DNA of 55,252 nucleotides from Thiohalobacter sp. (GCA_026984515.1 JALSRZ010000095.1:1-55252), one strand, 5' to 3'. Positions 29,240-39,779 are shown, counted from the first letter of the stretch. Notes: generated by a model from the sequence alone, not told the origin. Program-made: numbers and translations.

Positions 29240-29674
29240 TTAGTCTTCTACCTTGCCGCCGGCAGCTTCGATCGCCGCGCGCGCACCCTTGCTGACACCA
29301 ATACCACTGACCGTGACGGCCTTGCTGATCTCGCCGGACAGCATGATTTTGGCAAACAGCGTGTTCTGCTTGATGATCCCCGCGGCCTTCAGTGCCGCCA
29401 GGTCGACCGTATCGCCGTCCACCAGCGCCAGTTCGCCAAGGCGCACCTCTTCCGTCACCCGGGAAACGCGCGAGCTGAAGCCGACTTTCGGCAATCGCCG
29501 CTGCAGGGGCATCTGGCCGCCTTCGAAACCGATCTTGTGGAATCCGCCGGAACGGGACTTCTGACCCTTGTGGCCACGCCCGCCGGTCTTGCCCAGGCCC
29601 GAACCGATGCCGCGTCCGCGGCGCTTGCCTTCGGGCCGGCTGCCAGCCGGGGATCTCAGTGTATTCAGTCGCAT
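29240..29674 (-). CDS. rplO: Ribosomal protein L15
   Basis: Late-assembling 50S protein. The 144-residue sequence has the family's Gly/Arg-rich N-terminal half ([32 protein letters not shown]) and a globular C-terminal domain with [27 protein letters not shown]. It starts 1 nt after the rpmD stop, so the pair is probably translationally coupled, and is followed by secY. Confidence 0.98.
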   Translation of the reverse strand: MRLNTLRSPAGSRPEGKRRGRGIGSGLGKTGGRGHKGQKSRSGGFHKIGFEGGQMPLQRRLPKVGFSSRVSRVTEEVRLGELALVDGDTVDLAALKAAGIIKQNTLFAKIMLSGEISKAVTVSGIGVSKGARAAIEAAGGKVED

Positions 29675-29675
29675 G

Positions 29676-29861
29676 TCAGGCGCCCTCTACCTGTACCAGG
29701 TAATAAATCTTGTTGATCATGCCGCGGTTCTCGGGGGTATCCGCGACCTCGACCGTATGGCGAATGCGGCGCAGACCAAGGCCGGCCGCACACGCCTTGT
29801 GGGATTTGAGTCGTCCACTGGTGCTTTTGACCAGGGTTACTTTCAGTGTCTTGTCAGCCAT
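29676..29861 (-). CDS. rpmD: Ribosomal protein L30
   Basis: Small 50S protein of 61 residues with a ferredoxin-like fold. It shows the typical [33 protein letters not shown] core and a C-terminal [12 protein letters not shown]. It lies 3 nt after rpsE and 1 nt before rplO in the spc operon. Confidence 0.97.
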   Translation of the reverse strand: MADKTLKVTLVKSTSGRLKSHKACAAGLGLRRIRHTVEVADTPENRGMINKIYYLVQVEGA

Positions 29862-29864
29862 GGC

Positions 29865-30371
29865 TTACCCCAGGATCTCTTCAACCTTTTTGCCGCGCTT
29901 GGCAGCGATCATTTCCGGCGAACTCATTTCGGAGAGGCCTTTCATGGTTGCCCGCACCACGTTGATCGGGTTATTGGTGCCGATGCACTTGGCCAGCACG
30001 TCGCGCACACCCACCACTTCGAATACCGCACGCATGGCACCACCGGCGATGATCCCGGTACCTTCCGAGGCCGGCTGCATGTATACCCTGGCCGCACCGA
30101 AGTCCGCCATGATCGGGTACTGCAGGGTGCCGTCTTTCAGGGCCACCTGTTGCATGTTCTTGCGGGCGTTTTCCATGGCCTTCTGGATGGCAACCGGCAC
30201 TTCACGCGCCTTGCCACGGCCAAAGCCGACCTTGCCTTCCCCGTCACCAACGACCGTCAGGGCTGCAAAACCGAACTGGCGACCGCCCTTGACTACCTTG
30301 GCGACGCGGTTGATACCGATCAGCTTTTCCTGCAGACCATCTGAATTCTGTTGATTGTCGAATTGCGCCAT
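29865..30371 (-). CDS. rpsE: Ribosomal protein S5
   Basis: 30S protein at the mRNA entry site, important for decoding accuracy. The 168 residues contain the N-terminal dsRNA-binding-like domain ([43 protein letters not shown]) and the C-terminal S5 domain ([39 protein letters not shown]). It lies between rplR and rpmD with short spacers. Confidence 0.98.
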   Translation of the reverse strand: MAQFDNQQNSDGLQEKLIGINRVAKVVKGGRQFGFAALTVVGDGEGKVGFGRGKAREVPVAIQKAMENARKNMQQVALKDGTLQYPIMADFGAARVYMQPASEGTGIIAGGAMRAVFEVVGVRDVLAKCIGTNNPINVVRATMKGLSEMSSPEMIAAKRGKKVEEILG

Positions 30372-30386
30372 AGTGCAAACCCTTGA

Positions 30387-30740
30387 TTAGAATTCCAGAC
30401 CGTTTTCACGCGCGGCATCCGCCAGCGCCTTCACACGGCCGTGATATTTAAAACCGGAACGGTCAAAAGCGACCTGGCTGATGCCGGCGGCCCTGGCACG
30501 CTCTGCCACCGCCTTGCCAATCGCGGCGGCTGCGGCACTGTTACTGGTGCTGCTGATATCCTTGCGCAGTTCCTTGTCCAGCGTCGACGCACTCGCCAGC
30601 ACCCTGTCGCCGCTGCTGTCGATGACCTGTGCATAAATATGACGCGGTGTACGGTTGACGCACAGACGCACCCTGCCCAGTTCCCGGATCCTGGCGCGGG
30701 CTTTCCTCGCGCGGCGCAGTCGTGATGCTTTCTTGTCCAT
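30387..30740 (-). CDS. rplR: Ribosomal protein L18
   Basis: Binds 5S rRNA in the central protuberance. It has 117 residues from the ATG at 30740 ([40 protein letters not shown]). The frame is open for 20 more codons, but those overlap the end of rplF and do not resemble L18. The C-terminus [26 protein letters not shown] is diagnostic. Confidence 0.97.
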   Translation of the reverse strand: MDKKASRLRRARKARARIRELGRVRLCVNRTPRHIYAQVIDSSGDRVLASASTLDKELRKDISSTSNSAAAAAIGKAVAERARAAGISQVAFDRSGFKYHGRVKALADAARENGLEF

Positions 30741-30762
30741 ACTGAATACCTTCGAATCTGAC

Positions 30763-31296
30763 CTATTTCTTCTTGGCTTCCTTACGCACGATGACTTCAT
30801 CGGCGTATTTCACACCCTTGCCCTTGTAGGGTTCCGGCGGACGATAGGCGCGGATTTCGGCCGCGACCTGTCCTACCTGCTGCTTGTCTGTGCCCTTGAT
30901 CACGACTTCCGTCTGGCTGGGCGTCTCTACGCTGACGCCTTCCGGCACCACGTAGTCCACCGGGTGCGAAAAACCCAGCGTAAGGTTCAGTTTCTGACCC
31001 TGCGCCTGGGCGCGGTAACCAACGCCAACCAGCTCCAGCTTCTTTTCGAAACCCTGGCTGACACCCACCACCATATTATTCACCAGCGCCCGGGTGGTTC
31101 CTGTCAGCGCCATCGCTGTCTTTGAGCCGTCTTTAGGCGCAAAGCTCAGCACATTATCATTCTGCGAAACATCCACCGATGCGTGAATATCCCGCGACAG
31201 GGAACCCTTGCCACCCTTGACAGTAATCGCCTGACCATTGATGCTGATTTCAACACCCTTTGGCAACTCAACCGGTTTTTTTGCAACTCTGGACAT
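30763..31296 (-). CDS. rplF: Ribosomal protein L6
   Basis: 50S protein near the factor-binding site, contacting the sarcin-ricin loop region. The 177 residues contain two L6 repeats and the C-terminal signature [24 protein letters not shown]. It starts [19 protein letters not shown], as expected, and lies between rpsH and rplR. Confidence 0.98.
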   Translation of the reverse strand: MSRVAKKPVELPKGVEISINGQAITVKGGKGSLSRDIHASVDVSQNDNVLSFAPKDGSKTAMALTGTTRALVNNMVVGVSQGFEKKLELVGVGYRAQAQGQKLNLTLGFSHPVDYVVPEGVSVETPSQTEVVIKGTDKQQVGQVAAEIRAYRPPEPYKGKGVKYADEVIVRKEAKKK

Positions 31297-31310
31297 GATC
31301 TGTACTCAAT

Positions 31311-31703
31311 TCAGGATACGTAGCACAACACTTCACCACCCTCGCCGGCGGCGCGTGCGGCCCTGTCACTCATAACACCCTTGGATGTCGATACAATCGC
31401 AACACCCAGTCCGCCCTGCACTTTAGGCAATTCATCACTGCCCTTGTAGATACGCAGACCCGGGCGACTGATGCGCTTCAGCATATCGATGACAGGCTGA
31501 CCTTCGTAATACTTGAGCGCCACACTCATAACCGGCTTGCCGTTTTCCTCGCTCACCTGGAAATCCGCGACATAGCCTTCGTCCTTCAGCACACTGGCGA
31601 TGGACTGCTTGAGTTTTGAAGCCGGCATGGATACCGCCACCTTGCCTGCGCGCTGGCCGTTACGAATGCGCGTCAGCATATCGGCGATTGGATCGGTCAT
31701 CAT
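31311..31703 (-). CDS. rpsH: Ribosomal protein S8
   Basis: Primary 16S rRNA-binding protein of the 30S platform; in E. coli it represses translation of the spc operon. The 130 residues begin [17 protein letters not shown] and end with [33 protein letters not shown]. Either of two adjacent ATG codons could start it. It lies between rpsN and rplF. Confidence 0.98.
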   Translation of the reverse strand: MMTDPIADMLTRIRNGQRAGKVAVSMPASKLKQSIASVLKDEGYVADFQVSEENGKPVMSVALKYYEGQPVIDMLKRISRPGLRIYKGSDELPKVQGGLGVAIVSTSKGVMSDRAARAAGEGGEVLCYVS

Positions 31704-31732
31704 AGTTCTGTACCTCTGTCCTGTCTCTGCGG

Positions 31733-32038
31733 TTACCAGCTGGCCTTGACCAGGCCCGGGATATCACCCTGCATGGCGTGTTCGCGCAACTTGTTGCGCG
31801 CCAGTCCGAACTTGCGGTAGTAACCGTGCGGCCGACCCGTTATCCGGCAACGATTGCGCTGGCGGCTGGGACTGGCATCGCGCGGCAACGCCTGCAATTT
31901 CAGCTGTGCGTCATAACGTTCTTCATCCGACTTGTTGACATCACCGATGATAGCCTTCAGTTCGGCACGCTTCCTGGCGTACTTTTTCACCATTTTTGCG
32001 CGCTTGATTTCACGCTGGATCATGCTGCTCTTTGCCAT
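31733..32038 (-). CDS. rpsN: Ribosomal protein S14 (zinc-free form)
   Basis: 30S head protein. The 101 residues match the long, cysteine-poor proteobacterial form and end with [39 protein letters not shown]. The CxxC zinc motifs of the short S14 type are absent, in contrast to the zinc-binding S4 and L36 encoded nearby. It lies 12 nt downstream of rplE. Confidence 0.98.
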   Translation of the reverse strand: MAKSSMIQREIKRAKMVKKYARKRAELKAIIGDVNKSDEERYDAQLKLQALPRDASPSRQRNRCRITGRPHGYYRKFGLARNKLREHAMQGDIPGLVKASW

Positions 32039-32050
32039 GAAGTCTGTTCC

Positions 32051-32590
32051 TCAGTTCTTGAACGGAAAGTTGAACGCCGCCAGCAGCGCGCGCCCTTCCT
32101 CGTCGGTTTTTGCCGTGGTGGTTATGGCGATATCCAGCCCACGTAACGCATCAATCTTGTCGTAATCCACTTCCGGGAAAATAATCTGTTCCTGGACGCC
32201 CATGTTGTAGTTGCCGCGCCCGTCGAACGATTTCGGGCTCATGCCGCGAAAGTCACGTACGCGCGGAATCGCGATATTGATCAGGCGATCCAGGAATTCG
32301 TACATACGCTCGCTGCGCAGCGTCACCTTGCAGCCGATGGGCCAGCCTTCGCGCACCTTGAAGCCGGCAACCGACTTGCGCGCCTTGCAGACAATCGCCT
32401 TCTGCCCGGAGATCTTCTCCATATCGCTGACGGCGTGCTCCATGACCTTGCGATCACCCAGCGCTTCACCGACACCCATGTTCAGGGTCACCTTGGTAAT
32501 GCGCGGCACTTCCATCACATTCTGGTAGCCGAACTGCTCGGTGAGCTTGCCGACTACTTCACTTTGATAAATATCTTTTAACCTGGCCAT
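32051..32590 (-). CDS. rplE: Ribosomal protein L5
   Basis: 5S rRNA-binding protein of the central protuberance that contacts P-site tRNA and bridges to S13. It has 179 residues, the same length as E. coli L5, with signatures [19 protein letters not shown] and [33 protein letters not shown]. It lies between rplX and rpsN. Confidence 0.98.
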   Translation of the reverse strand: MARLKDIYQSEVVGKLTEQFGYQNVMEVPRITKVTLNMGVGEALGDRKVMEHAVSDMEKISGQKAIVCKARKSVAGFKVREGWPIGCKVTLRSERMYEFLDRLINIAIPRVRDFRGMSPKSFDGRGNYNMGVQEQIIFPEVDYDKIDALRGLDIAITTTAKTDEEGRALLAAFNFPFKN

Positions 32591-32605
32591 CTCAGCGATT
32601 CACCC

Positions 32606-32926
32606 TCAAACGTCCACGACTTCGTCGTTGGACTTGAATACGCGCACCTTGCGCCCGTCTTCCAGAATCTTGAAGCCGACGCGGTCACCCTTTTTGGTGT
32701 GCGGGTTGTACAACATGACGTTGGACACGGCGACCGGCATTTCCTTTTCGACGATGCCACCCGGGACACCGGCCTGCGGGTTCGGCTTGGTGTGCTTCTT
32801 GACGATATTCACGTTTTCCACCACCAGCTTGTCCACGTCCGGCAGTACACGCAGCACGGTTCCGCGCTTGCCGCTGTCCTTGCCTACCTTGACGATGACG
32901 TCATCACCTTTTTTGATCTTGCGCAT
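32606..32926 (-). CDS. rplX: Ribosomal protein L24
   Basis: Early-assembly 50S protein at the tunnel exit. The 106 residues contain the KOW motif near the N-terminus ([24 protein letters not shown]) and the family motif [25 protein letters not shown]. It lies between rplN and rplE with 15-nt spacers. Confidence 0.98.
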   Translation of the reverse strand: MRKIKKGDDVIVKVGKDSGKRGTVLRVLPDVDKLVVENVNIVKKHTKPNPQAGVPGGIVEKEMPVAVSNVMLYNPHTKKGDRVGFKILEDGRKVRVFKSNDEVVDV

Positions 32927-32941
32927 AATCCTGTCTCCCGC

Positions 32942-33310
32942 CTAGAGCACTTCCGGCGCCAGAGAAATAATTTTCATAAACCGCTCACTGCGCAGCTCGC
33001 GCGTAACCGGGCCGAAGATACGGGTACCTATGGGCTCGAGTTTGGTATTCAGCAGCACAGCGGCGTTACCGTCGAACCGGATCAGCGAACCGTCAGGACG
33101 ACGCACACCCTTGGCGGTACGTACCACCACGGCGTTATAGACCTCTCCCTTTTTCACCTTGCCGCGGGGAATCGCCTCTTTCACGCTGACCTTGATAATG
33201 TCGCCGATATTCGCATAACGGCGGTGCGAACCACCCAGCACCTTGATGCACTGCAGACGACGCGCTCCGCTGTTGTCTGCCACATCGAGTTTGGTTTGCA
33301 TCTGTATCAT
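32942..33310 (-). CDS. rplN: Ribosomal protein L14
   Basis: 50S protein at the subunit interface, close to bridge B8 and the RsfS-binding site. The 122 residues start [33 protein letters not shown] and end with [13 protein letters not shown], both characteristic. It is the first gene of the spc block, 38 nt after rpsQ. Confidence 0.98.
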   Translation of the reverse strand: MIQMQTKLDVADNSGARRLQCIKVLGGSHRRYANIGDIIKVSVKEAIPRGKVKKGEVYNAVVVRTAKGVRRPDGSLIRFDGNAAVLLNTKLEPIGTRIFGPVTRELRSERFMKIISLAPEVL

Positions 33311-33348
33311 GACTTAATTCCCGTTCAAGCAACTTCAATAAGGTTCAA

Positions 33349-33612
33349 TCAGCCTGCCGGCCGTTCAACAACTTCCAGCAGCTGCCAGGACTTGGTTTTC
33401 GAGATCGGGCGGCACTGCCGTATCGTCACCGTGTCACCCTGCCTGCATTCGTTGTTCTCGTCATGAACATGCAGCCTGGTGGAACGGCGGATATATTTTC
33501 CATACAGCGGATGGCGCACCTTTCTCTCAACCATCACCACGGCGCTCTTGTCCATCTTGTCGCTCACCACGCGGCCCGTGAGGGTGCGCACCAGCTTGCT
33601 GTCTTCACTCAT
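33349..33612 (-). CDS. rpsQ: Ribosomal protein S17
   Basis: Primary 16S rRNA-binding OB-fold protein. The 87 residues include [54 protein letters not shown], the S17 signature. Its start overlaps the rpmC stop by 4 nt. It is the last gene of the S10 block. Confidence 0.98.
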   Translation of the reverse strand: MSEDSKLVRTLTGRVVSDKMDKSAVVMVERKVRHPLYGKYIRRSTRLHVHDENNECRQGDTVTIRQCRPISKTKSWQLLEVVERPAG

Positions 33613-33815
33613 GCCGCTTCACCTGCTTTGCTCTTCTCGTTCAGTACCGTCTTGATGCGCGCGATGTCACGACGCACCTTTTTGACCTGGTCCGGCCGGC
33701 TCAGCTGCCCGCTGCCTTTCTGCATACGCAGGTTGAACTGTTCCCGCAGCAGGCCATCGAGTTCGAGCTTCAGTTCGTCGCTCGATTTCTGACGAAGTTC
33801 ACTGGCATTCATCAC
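33609..33815 (-). CDS. rpmC: Ribosomal protein L29
   Basis: Small helical 50S protein at the tunnel exit, part of the docking site for SRP and trigger factor. The 68 residues show [33 protein letters not shown] and the helical [14 protein letters not shown]. It overlaps rplP upstream and rpsQ downstream by 4 nt each, so the three genes are probably translationally coupled. Confidence 0.98.
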   Translation of the reverse strand: MMNASELRQKSSDELKLELDGLLREQFNLRMQKGSGQLSRPDQVKKVRRDIARIKTVLNEKSKAGEAA

Positions 33816-34225
33816 ATCACCGTCCGTGCTACAAAAGTGGTGCGTACCGGCAGTTTGGCCGCGGCCAGCTTGAACGCCTCGCGCGCCAGTTCTTCCGACA
33901 CACCCTCGATTTCATAGATCACGCGGCCTGGCTGGATTTTTGCCACCCAGTACTCGACGTTACCCTTGCCCTTGCCCTGGCGTACTTCGATCGGCTTCTT
34001 GGTGATCGGCACATCAGGAAACACTCGAATCCACAGCTTGCCGCCACGCTTGACCTTGCGCGTGATGGTCCGGCGTGCGGCCTCGATCTGGCGTGCGGTA
34101 ATCTGGCCGCGCGTCGTGGATTTCAGCGCAAACTCGCCGAAACTGACTTTACTGCCGCTCAGCGCCAGACCACGGTTGCGGCCTTTCTGCTGTTTGCGGA
34201 ACCTGGTTCTCTTGGGCTGTAACAT
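33812..34225 (-). CDS. rplP: Ribosomal protein L16
   Basis: 50S protein that positions A-site tRNA and supports assembly of the peptidyl transferase centre. The 137 residues start [24 protein letters not shown] and contain [36 protein letters not shown], with the conserved Arg of the hydroxylation loop region. It lies between rpsC and rpmC. Confidence 0.98.
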   Translation of the reverse strand: MLQPKRTRFRKQQKGRNRGLALSGSKVSFGEFALKSTTRGQITARQIEAARRTITRKVKRGGKLWIRVFPDVPITKKPIEVRQGKGKGNVEYWVAKIQPGRVIYEIEGVSEELAREAFKLAAAKLPVRTTFVARTVM

Positions 34226-34237
34226 CTCGCGCTTCCC

Positions 34238-34921
34238 TTATTTTCCGCCAGCTGCTTTCTTGGCAGCTTCGGGCTCGACTTTCTGTTCGTCGCGGTCCAG
34301 GATCTCGCCTTTGAACACCCAGACCTTCACACCAATCACACCGTAGGTCGTGCTGGCTTCGGTAACACCGTAATCAATATCGGCACGCAGCGTGTGCAGC
34401 GGCACCCGGCCTTCGCGGTACCATTCGGTACGGGCGATTTCCGCACCGTTCAGGCGCCCGGCCACCATGATCTTGATGCCCAGTGCACCGAGACGCATGG
34501 CATTACCGACCGCGCGCTTCATGGCACGACGGAACATGATGCGTCGTTCCAGCTGCTGGGCAACACTTTCCGCGACCAGTTGTGCCTCGATCTCGGGCTT
34601 GCGGATCTCTTCGATATTGATGTGCACCGGCATACCCATCTTGCGCGATACTTCTCCGCGCAGGCGCTCGATATCCTCACCCTTCTTGCCGATCACGATA
34701 CCCGGCCGTGCCGTGTGTATGGTAATCGCCGCATTGTTGGCGGGACGCTCGATGCTGATTCGGCTCACCGAGGCGTGCTTCAGCTTGCGCTTGATGAAGT
34801 CACGCACTTCCAGGTCGAGATTCAGGAAATCTGCAAACTTGTCCGAATCCGCGTACCAGGTGGAGGTCCAGTCCTTCACGATGCCGAGGCGAATACCGAT
34901 TGGATGTACTTTTTGGCCCAT
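34238..34921 (-). CDS. rpsC: Ribosomal protein S3
   Basis: 30S protein lining the mRNA entry channel, with helicase-related function. The 227 residues start [25 protein letters not shown] and contain the KH domain motif [18 protein letters not shown] and the C-terminal domain with [22 protein letters not shown]. The C-terminal tail is Lys/Ala-rich. It lies between rplV and rplP. Confidence 0.98.
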   Translation of the reverse strand: MGQKVHPIGIRLGIVKDWTSTWYADSDKFADFLNLDLEVRDFIKRKLKHASVSRISIERPANNAAITIHTARPGIVIGKKGEDIERLRGEVSRKMGMPVHINIEEIRKPEIEAQLVAESVAQQLERRIMFRRAMKRAVGNAMRLGALGIKIMVAGRLNGAEIARTEWYREGRVPLHTLRADIDYGVTEASTTYGVIGVKVWVFKGEILDRDEQKVEPEAAKKAAGGK

Positions 34922-34951
34922 GCCGTGCTCTCTTTAATCTCTCAAATCGGG

Positions 34952-35284
34952 TTACTGTTCAGCAACAGTAACCTGGATGTGACTGGTTCGTTTCAGGATC
35001 TGGTTGGCACGGCCTTTGGCCCGGGCTCTCCAGCGCTTGAGGGTCGGCCCCTCGTTGACACATATTTCGGCTATTTTCAGCTCGTCGACGTCCGCACCTT
35101 CATTGTGCTCGGCGTTGGCAATGGCCGACTCCAGCACCTTGCGGACCATGTGTGCCGCCTTTTTCTTGCTGAAGGTCAGTACTTCCAGCGCGCGTTCCAC
35201 CGGCAGACCACGCACCTGGTCAGCGACCAGGCGGCATTTCTGCGCTGAAATGCGTGCATGACTCAATTTTGCAGACGCTTGCAT
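34952..35284 (-). CDS. rplV: Ribosomal protein L22
   Basis: 50S protein whose beta hairpin lines the exit-tunnel constriction. It has 110 residues, as in E. coli, with [61 protein letters not shown] and no hairpin insertion or deletion of the type linked to macrolide resistance. It lies between rpsS and rpsC. Confidence 0.98.
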   Translation of the reverse strand: MQASAKLSHARISAQKCRLVADQVRGLPVERALEVLTFSKKKAAHMVRKVLESAIANAEHNEGADVDELKIAEICVNEGPTLKRWRARAKGRANQILKRTSHIQVTVAEQ

Positions 35285-35296
35285 ATCGATAACCCT

Positions 35297-35569
35297 TTAC
35301 TTGGATTTCCTGTCCGCGGCGTGCCCCTTGAAGGTACGCGTAACGGCGAACTCACCCAGCTTGTGACCAACCATGTTCTCGTTGATCAGCACCGGCACGT
35401 GCTGGCGGCCATTGTGAATAGCAATCGTGAGACCCACCATGTCCGGCAGCACCATGGAACGGCGCGACCAGGTCTTGATCGGCTTGCGACTGTTACTGCT
35501 CACGGCTTCATCGACCTTCTTCGCCAGGTGAAGATCAACAAAAGGTCCTTTTTTTACTGAACGTGGCAC
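35297..35569 (-). CDS. rpsS: Ribosomal protein S19
   Basis: 30S head protein that forms a complex with S13 and the 16S rRNA. The 90 residues start [22 protein letters not shown] and include [56 protein letters not shown], diagnostic of the family. It lies between rplB and rplV. Confidence 0.98.
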   Translation of the reverse strand: MPRSVKKGPFVDLHLAKKVDEAVSSNSRKPIKTWSRRSMVLPDMVGLTIAIHNGRQHVPVLINENMVGHKLGEFAVTRTFKGHAADRKSK

Positions 35570-35587
35570 TGTTCTAACCTCTATCGT

Positions 35588-36415
35588 TTACTTCTGATTG
35601 CGACGACGCACAATCATGTTATCGGTGCGTTTGTTTTTGCGGGTCTTGTAACCCTTGGTCGGCATGCCCCAGGGGGATACCGGGTGACGGCCACCCGAGG
35701 TACGGCCTTCACCACCACCGTGCGGGTGATCAACCGGGTTCATGGCGACACCGCGAACCGTAGGCCGCACACCGCGCCAGCGGGTTGCACCCGCCTTGCC
35801 CAGGGAACGCAGGTTGTGCTCGGAGTTACCGACCTCCCCGATGGTGGCACGGCAATCGGCCGGCACCTTGCGCATTTCACCGGAACGCAGACGCAGTGTG
35901 GCGTGTACACCTTCACGTGCAACCAGCTGCACACCACAACCTGCACTGCGGGCGATCTGTCCGCCCTTGCCCGGTTTCATTTCCACGTTGTGTACCATGG
36001 TGCCCAGCGGAATGTTGCGCAGCGGCATGGCGTTACCGGGCTTGATCGGCGCCTCGATACCGCTGTGAATCTCTGCATCGGCATAGATCCCGCGTGGTGC
36101 CAGGATGTAACGGCGCTCGCCGTCCGCATACAACACCAGAGCAATGTGTGCGCTGCGGTTCGGATCGTACTCGATACGCTCCACCTTGCCCGGCACGCCG
36201 TCCTTGTCGCGCTTGAAATCGATTACACGATAACGTTGCCGATGACCACCACCGCGATGACGCGTGGTGATACGACCCTTGTTGTTACGCCCGCCGTTCT
36301 TGTTCTTTTTTTCCAGCAACGGCGCGTGTGGCGCACCCTTGTGCAGCCGGGCCTCCACGACCTTGACGACGAAGCGACGCCCGGGAGAAGTGGGTTTGGA
36401 CTTGACGATAGCCAT
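35588..36415 (-). CDS. rplB: Ribosomal protein L2
   Basis: 50S protein essential for subunit association and the peptidyl transferase centre. The 275 residues include [13 protein letters not shown] near the N-terminus, the [15 protein letters not shown] core and the functionally important loop [29 protein letters not shown]. The ATG shares one base with the rplW TAA (TAATG), so the pair is translationally coupled. Confidence 0.98.
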   Translation of the reverse strand: MAIVKSKPTSPGRRFVVKVVEARLHKGAPHAPLLEKKNKNGGRNNKGRITTRHRGGGHRQRYRVIDFKRDKDGVPGKVERIEYDPNRSAHIALVLYADGERRYILAPRGIYADAEIHSGIEAPIKPGNAMPLRNIPLGTMVHNVEMKPGKGGQIARSAGCGVQLVAREGVHATLRLRSGEMRKVPADCRATIGEVGNSEHNLRSLGKAGATRWRGVRPTVRGVAMNPVDHPHGGGEGRTSGGRHPVSPWGMPTKGYKTRKNKRTDNMIVRRRNQK

Positions 36416-36708
36416 TATTCTGCGCCTGCGAAATCGATGTCTGAACCTTCAGCCAGGGTCACGTACGCCTTCTTCCAGTCGGAACGGCGGCCCATGGTCT
36501 GACCGAAACGCTTGATCTTGCCCTTGACGTTGCTGACCTGTACCTGCGTCACCGTAACGTCAAACATTTTCTCGACAGCCTTGCGTATCTCCGGCTTGCT
36601 GGCATCGCGCAGCACCTTGAAGACAAACTGCCGGTTTGCATCGGCGGCGCGGGTGCTCTTTTCAGAGACCACCGGGCCAACCAGTATTCTGCTTAAACGC
36701 TCGTTCAT
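36415..36708 (-). CDS. rplW: Ribosomal protein L23
   Basis: Tunnel-exit protein of the 50S subunit and main docking site for trigger factor and SRP. The 97 residues include [58 protein letters not shown]. Its start overlaps rplD by 4 nt and its stop overlaps rplB by 1 nt. Confidence 0.98.
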   Translation of the reverse strand: MNERLSRILVGPVVSEKSTRAADANRQFVFKVLRDASKPEIRKAVEKMFDVTVTQVQVSNVKGKIKRFGQTMGRRSDWKKAYVTLAEGSDIDFAGAE

Positions 36709-37352
36709 GCGAGCTTCTCCTCGAACTTGCGCAAGGCGGCAACCGTGATCAGCACCTTGTCGAATCCAACCAGGCTCACCGGGTCGGCAATATCCGGATC
36801 GACTACGTCGATATGCGGCAGGTTACGCGCTGCCAGGTACAGGTTCTCGTCCGGGTCGTCGTGCACAATCAGCGCGTTGTACCCCAGGGCACCCTCTCTT
36901 CCGCCTCCGGCGGAATTCACCTTGTTCAGACCCAGTTCCCCGAGCTTGCCGAGCAGCTCCCTGGTTTTCGCAGCCTTAACAGCGAATTCCTCGACCACCA
37001 CCAGCCGGTCCTGCCGCAGCAGTTCCGAAAAAATGGAGCGAATGGCCGCACGATAGGCCTTCTTGTTGACCTTCTGCGAGTAATCCCGGGTGGTGGCCGC
37101 AAAGGCTTTGCCGCCACCGCGCCAGATCGGGCTGCGTATTGTACCAGCACGCGCGCGCCCCGTCCCTTTCTGGCGCCACGGTTTGGCACCGCCGCCACTG
37201 ACCGCTGAACGGTTTTTCTGTGCGTGGGTGCCGGCCCGGCCTGCGGCCCGGTAGGCCACCACGACCTGGTGCACCAGTGTCTCGTTGAAATCCTGCCCGA
37301 ATACGGCATCGGAGACATCCATGCTTGCACCACCATGCATATTAATGTTCAT
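36705..37352 (-). CDS. rplD: Ribosomal protein L4 with a short insertion
   Basis: 50S protein whose loop lines the exit tunnel; in E. coli it also represses the S10 operon by transcription attenuation and translation control. The 215 residues contain [28 protein letters not shown] in the tunnel loop. Compared with E. coli L4 (201), about 14 extra residues ([14 protein letters not shown], roughly 146-159) interrupt the globular domain just before the conserved [11 protein letters not shown]. Other Met codons near the N-terminus (5, 11) are possible starts. It overlaps rplW by 4 nt. Confidence 0.96.
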   Translation of the reverse strand: MNINMHGGASMDVSDAVFGQDFNETLVHQVVVAYRAAGRAGTHAQKNRSAVSGGGAKPWRQKGTGRARAGTIRSPIWRGGGKAFAATTRDYSQKVNKKAYRAAIRSIFSELLRQDRLVVVEEFAVKAAKTRELLGKLGELGLNKVNSAGGGREGALGYNALIVHDDPDENLYLAARNLPHIDVVDPDIADPVSLVGFDKVLITVAALRKFEEKLA

Positions 37353-37366
37353 AATCCGTTCCCCTG

Positions 37367-38005
37367 TCAGGCCTTGACCGCCGGCGTGACGATCACATCG
37401 CCGCCTTTGGCGCCCGGCACCGAGCCCTTGATCAACAAAAGGTTACGTTCGGTATCGACACGCACGACTTCCAGGTTCTGTGTAGTGCGGCGCACTGCCC
37501 CCATGTGCCCGGCCATTCTCTTGCCCTTGAACACACGACCCGGCGTCTGGCACTGGCCGATCGAACCGGGCGCACGGTGCGAAATCGAGTTGCCGTGCGT
37601 GGCATCCTGCATGTGGAAATTGTGTCGCTTGACGCCACCGGCAAAACCCTTACCGATAGTGGTGCCGGCTACATCGACTTTCTGTCCTGCCTCGAACAGA
37701 TCAACACTGAGCTGCTTGCCTACTTCAATATCGTCGCCTTCACCGTCCGCCAGGCGGAATTCCCACAGGCCGCGGCCCGCTTCGGTACCGGCTTTGGCGT
37801 AGTGACCCGCCAGTGGCTTGCTGACGCGCGATGCACGGCGCTTGCCGGTGGTTACCTGAAAAGCGCGGTATCCGTCCGTCTCTTCGGTGCGCACCTGGGT
37901 CACGCGGTTCGGGTCCACTTCGACCACGGTGACAGGTATGGAAGCACCCTCGTCCGTAAAGACGCGTGTCATACCTGCTTTTTTACCTATTAATCCGATC
38001 GCCAT
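37367..38005 (-). CDS. rplC: Ribosomal protein L3
   Basis: Early-assembly 50S protein reaching toward the peptidyl transferase centre. From the ATG at 38005 it has 212 residues ([28 protein letters not shown]), with [17 protein letters not shown] and the Gln-methylation site region [33 protein letters not shown]. The frame stays open 20 codons upstream, but that part is a repeat element, not L3. AAGG lies about 9 nt before the start. Confidence 0.97.
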   Translation of the reverse strand: MAIGLIGKKAGMTRVFTDEGASIPVTVVEVDPNRVTQVRTEETDGYRAFQVTTGKRRASRVSKPLAGHYAKAGTEAGRGLWEFRLADGEGDDIEVGKQLSVDLFEAGQKVDVAGTTIGKGFAGGVKRHNFHMQDATHGNSISHRAPGSIGQCQTPGRVFKGKRMAGHMGAVRRTTQNLEVVRVDTERNLLLIKGSVPGAKGGDVIVTPAVKA

Positions 38006-38022
38006 TTTATTTACCTTAACCC

Positions 38023-38107
38023 GTAGGAGCGAGCTTGCTCGCGAACCACAACGTTCGCAAACCATTCTGTTCCCGTTTTATCGTGTTCGTGGGCAAGCCC
38101 GCTCCTG
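38023..38107. repeat. Head-to-head REP pair between rpsJ and rplC
   Basis: Two REP-like units face each other: GTAGGAGCGAGCTTGCTCGC with GAACC (38023-38047), and the inverse unit at about 38083-38107 reading GCAGGAGCGGGCTTGCCCAC with GAACA on the other strand. Each has its own small stem (GAGC/GCTC or GGGC/GCCC), and together they form a BIME-like structure inside the S10 operon. The family is common in gammaproteobacterial intergenic regions. Confidence 0.75.
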
Positions 38108-38117
38108 CACATCACTC

Positions 38118-38429
38118 TCAGTTCAGTTTGATTTGCACGTCAACGCCGGCCGCAAGATCCAGCTTCATGAGCGCATCAACGGTTTTGTCTGTGGGGTCCA
38201 CAATGTCCATCAGACGTTTGTGGGTACGGATCTCGTACTGATCGCGGGCGTCCTTGTTGACGTGCGGCGAAATCAAAACGGTAAACCGCTCCTTCCGGGT
38301 AGGAAGCGGTATCGGACCACGCACCTGCGCGCCGGTACGGCGGGCAGTTTCGACAATTTCACGCGCCGACTGATCGATCAGGCGATGATCGAACGCTTTC
38401 AAGCGAATGCGGATATTCTGATTTGCCAT
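38118..38429 (-). CDS. rpsJ: Ribosomal protein S10 / NusE
   Basis: 30S protein that also acts as NusE with NusB in antitermination and links NusG to the ribosome. The 103 residues from the ATG at 38429 start [51 protein letters not shown] precedes it by 4 nt. The frame is open 27 codons upstream into repeat DNA. It is the first gene of the S10 operon; downstream, a REP pair separates it from rplC. Confidence 0.97.
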   Translation of the reverse strand: MANQNIRIRLKAFDHRLIDQSAREIVETARRTGAQVRGPIPLPTRKERFTVLISPHVNKDARDQYEIRTHKRLMDIVDPTDKTVDALMKLDLAAGVDVQIKLN

Positions 38430-38485
38430 GTCAACCTCTAAAGAACGGGAGCAGTATTCAATCCACCCCGAAAATCTGTGTATCC

Positions 38486-38571
38486 CGTCATTGCGAGCGT
38501 AGCGTGGCAATCTCGTAACGTGGCAACAGCCATTTGGAGATTGCAGCGGCGCTACGCGCCTCGCAATGACG
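38486..38571. repeat. CATTGCGAG palindromic repeat, copy 2
   Basis: About 86 bp between tufA and rpsJ. The left arm reads CGTCATTGCGAGCGTAGCG then TGGCAATCTC, and the right arm GAGATTGCAGCGGCG then CTACGCGCCTCGCAATGACG. The arms are near-complementary over about 28 bp. It is the same family and orientation as 24579-24662. Confidence 0.75.
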
Positions 38572-38588
38572 AACTGGTCGTGCTTTCC

Positions 38589-39779
38589 TTACTCGATAAT
38601 CTTCGAGACCACGCCGGCGCCGACCGTGCGTCCGCCTTCGCGGATCGCAAAGCGCAGCCCTTCTTCCATCGCAATCGGCGCAATCAGCGACACCGTCATC
38701 TTGATGTTGTCGCCCGGCATCACCATCTCCACGCCTTCCGGCAGGTCAACGGCCCCCGTTACGTCCGTGGTGCGAAAATAAAACTGCGGCCGGTAGTTAC
38801 TGAAAAACGGCGTGTGCCGGCCACCCTCGTCCTTGCTCAGCACGTACACTTCCGCTTCAAACTTGGTGTGCGGCGTAATGGAACCCGGTACACACAGCAC
38901 CTGGCCGCGCTCCACTTCTTCCCGCTTGGTGCCTCGCAGCAGCACGCCCACGTTGTCGCCCGCCTCGCCCGAATCCAGCAGCTTGCGGAACATCTCCACT
39001 CCCGTGCACGTCGTCTTGGCGGTGTCCTTGATCCCGACAATCTCGATCTCGTCGCCAACCTTCACTACACCGCGCTCGATGCGACCCGTCACCACCGTGC
39101 CGCGACCCGATATCGAAAATACGTCCTCGATCGGCATCAGGAACGGCTGGTCCACCGGGCGCTCCGGTACCGGGATGTAGCTGTCCAGCGCGTCCAGCAG
39201 CTTCAGAATCGACGGCACACCGATATCACTGGTGTCGCCTTCCAGCGCCTTCAGCGCCGAACCGGTGATGATCGGGGTGTCGTCGCCCGGGAAATCGTAG
39301 CTGTCCAGCAGCTCGCGAATCTCCATCTCGACCAGTTCCAGCAGCTCTTCGTCGTCCACCTGGTCAGCCTTGTTCATGTACACCAGGATGTACGGTACGC
39401 CCACCTGGCGCGCCAGCAGAATGTGCTCGCGCGTCTGCGGCATCGGACCGTCCGCTGCACTCACCACCAGGATCGCACCGTCCATCTGCGCCGCACCCGT
39501 GATCATGTTCTTCACGTAGTCCGCGTGCCCCGGGCAGTCCACGTGCGCGTAGTGCCTCGTCTCCGTCTCGTACTCCACGTGCGCGGTCGCTATCGTGATG
39601 CCCCGCGCACGCTCTTCCGGCGCATTGTCAATCTGATCGTAGGCCTTGAACTCGCCACCCTGCTTCTCCGCCGCTACTTTCGTCAGCGCCGCCGTCAGCG
39701 TCGTCTTGCCGTGGTCTACGTGACCGATCGTTCCTACGTTTACGTGCGGCTTCGTACGTTCAAATTTTTCCTTGGACAC
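38589..39779 (-). CDS. tufA: Elongation factor Tu
   Basis: GTPase that delivers aminoacyl-tRNA to the ribosomal A site. The 396-residue protein has G1 GHVDHGKT (19-26), [10 protein letters not shown], the NKAD motif (YMNKADQ), and beta-barrel domains 2 and 3 ending VSKIIE. It closes the str operon after fusA. A second tuf copy begins at the right edge of the window; the 127 bp visible there are identical to the end of this gene. Confidence 0.98.
   Translation of the reverse strand: MSKEKFERTKPHVNVGTIGHVDHGKTTLTAALTKVAAEKQGGEFKAYDQIDNAPEERARGITIATAHVEYETETRHYAHVDCPGHADYVKNMITGAAQMDGAILVVSAADGPMPQTREHILLARQVGVPYILVYMNKADQVDDEELLELVEMEIRELLDSYDFPGDDTPIITGSALKALEGDTSDIGVPSILKLLDALDSYIPVPERPVDQPFLMPIEDVFSISGRGTVVTGRIERGVVKVGDEIEIVGIKDTAKTTCTGVEMFRKLLDSGEAGDNVGVLLRGTKREEVERGQVLCVPGSITPHTKFEAEVYVLSKDEGGRHTPFFSNYRPQFYFRTTDVTGAVDLPEGVEMVMPGDNIKMTVSLIAPIAMEEGLRFAIREGGRTVGAGVVSKIIE

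Noticed and set aside
38006-38065. N-terminal extension of L3
   Set aside because: The extra 20 codons translate a REP element and do not resemble L3; the AAGG-led ATG at 38005 fits the family.
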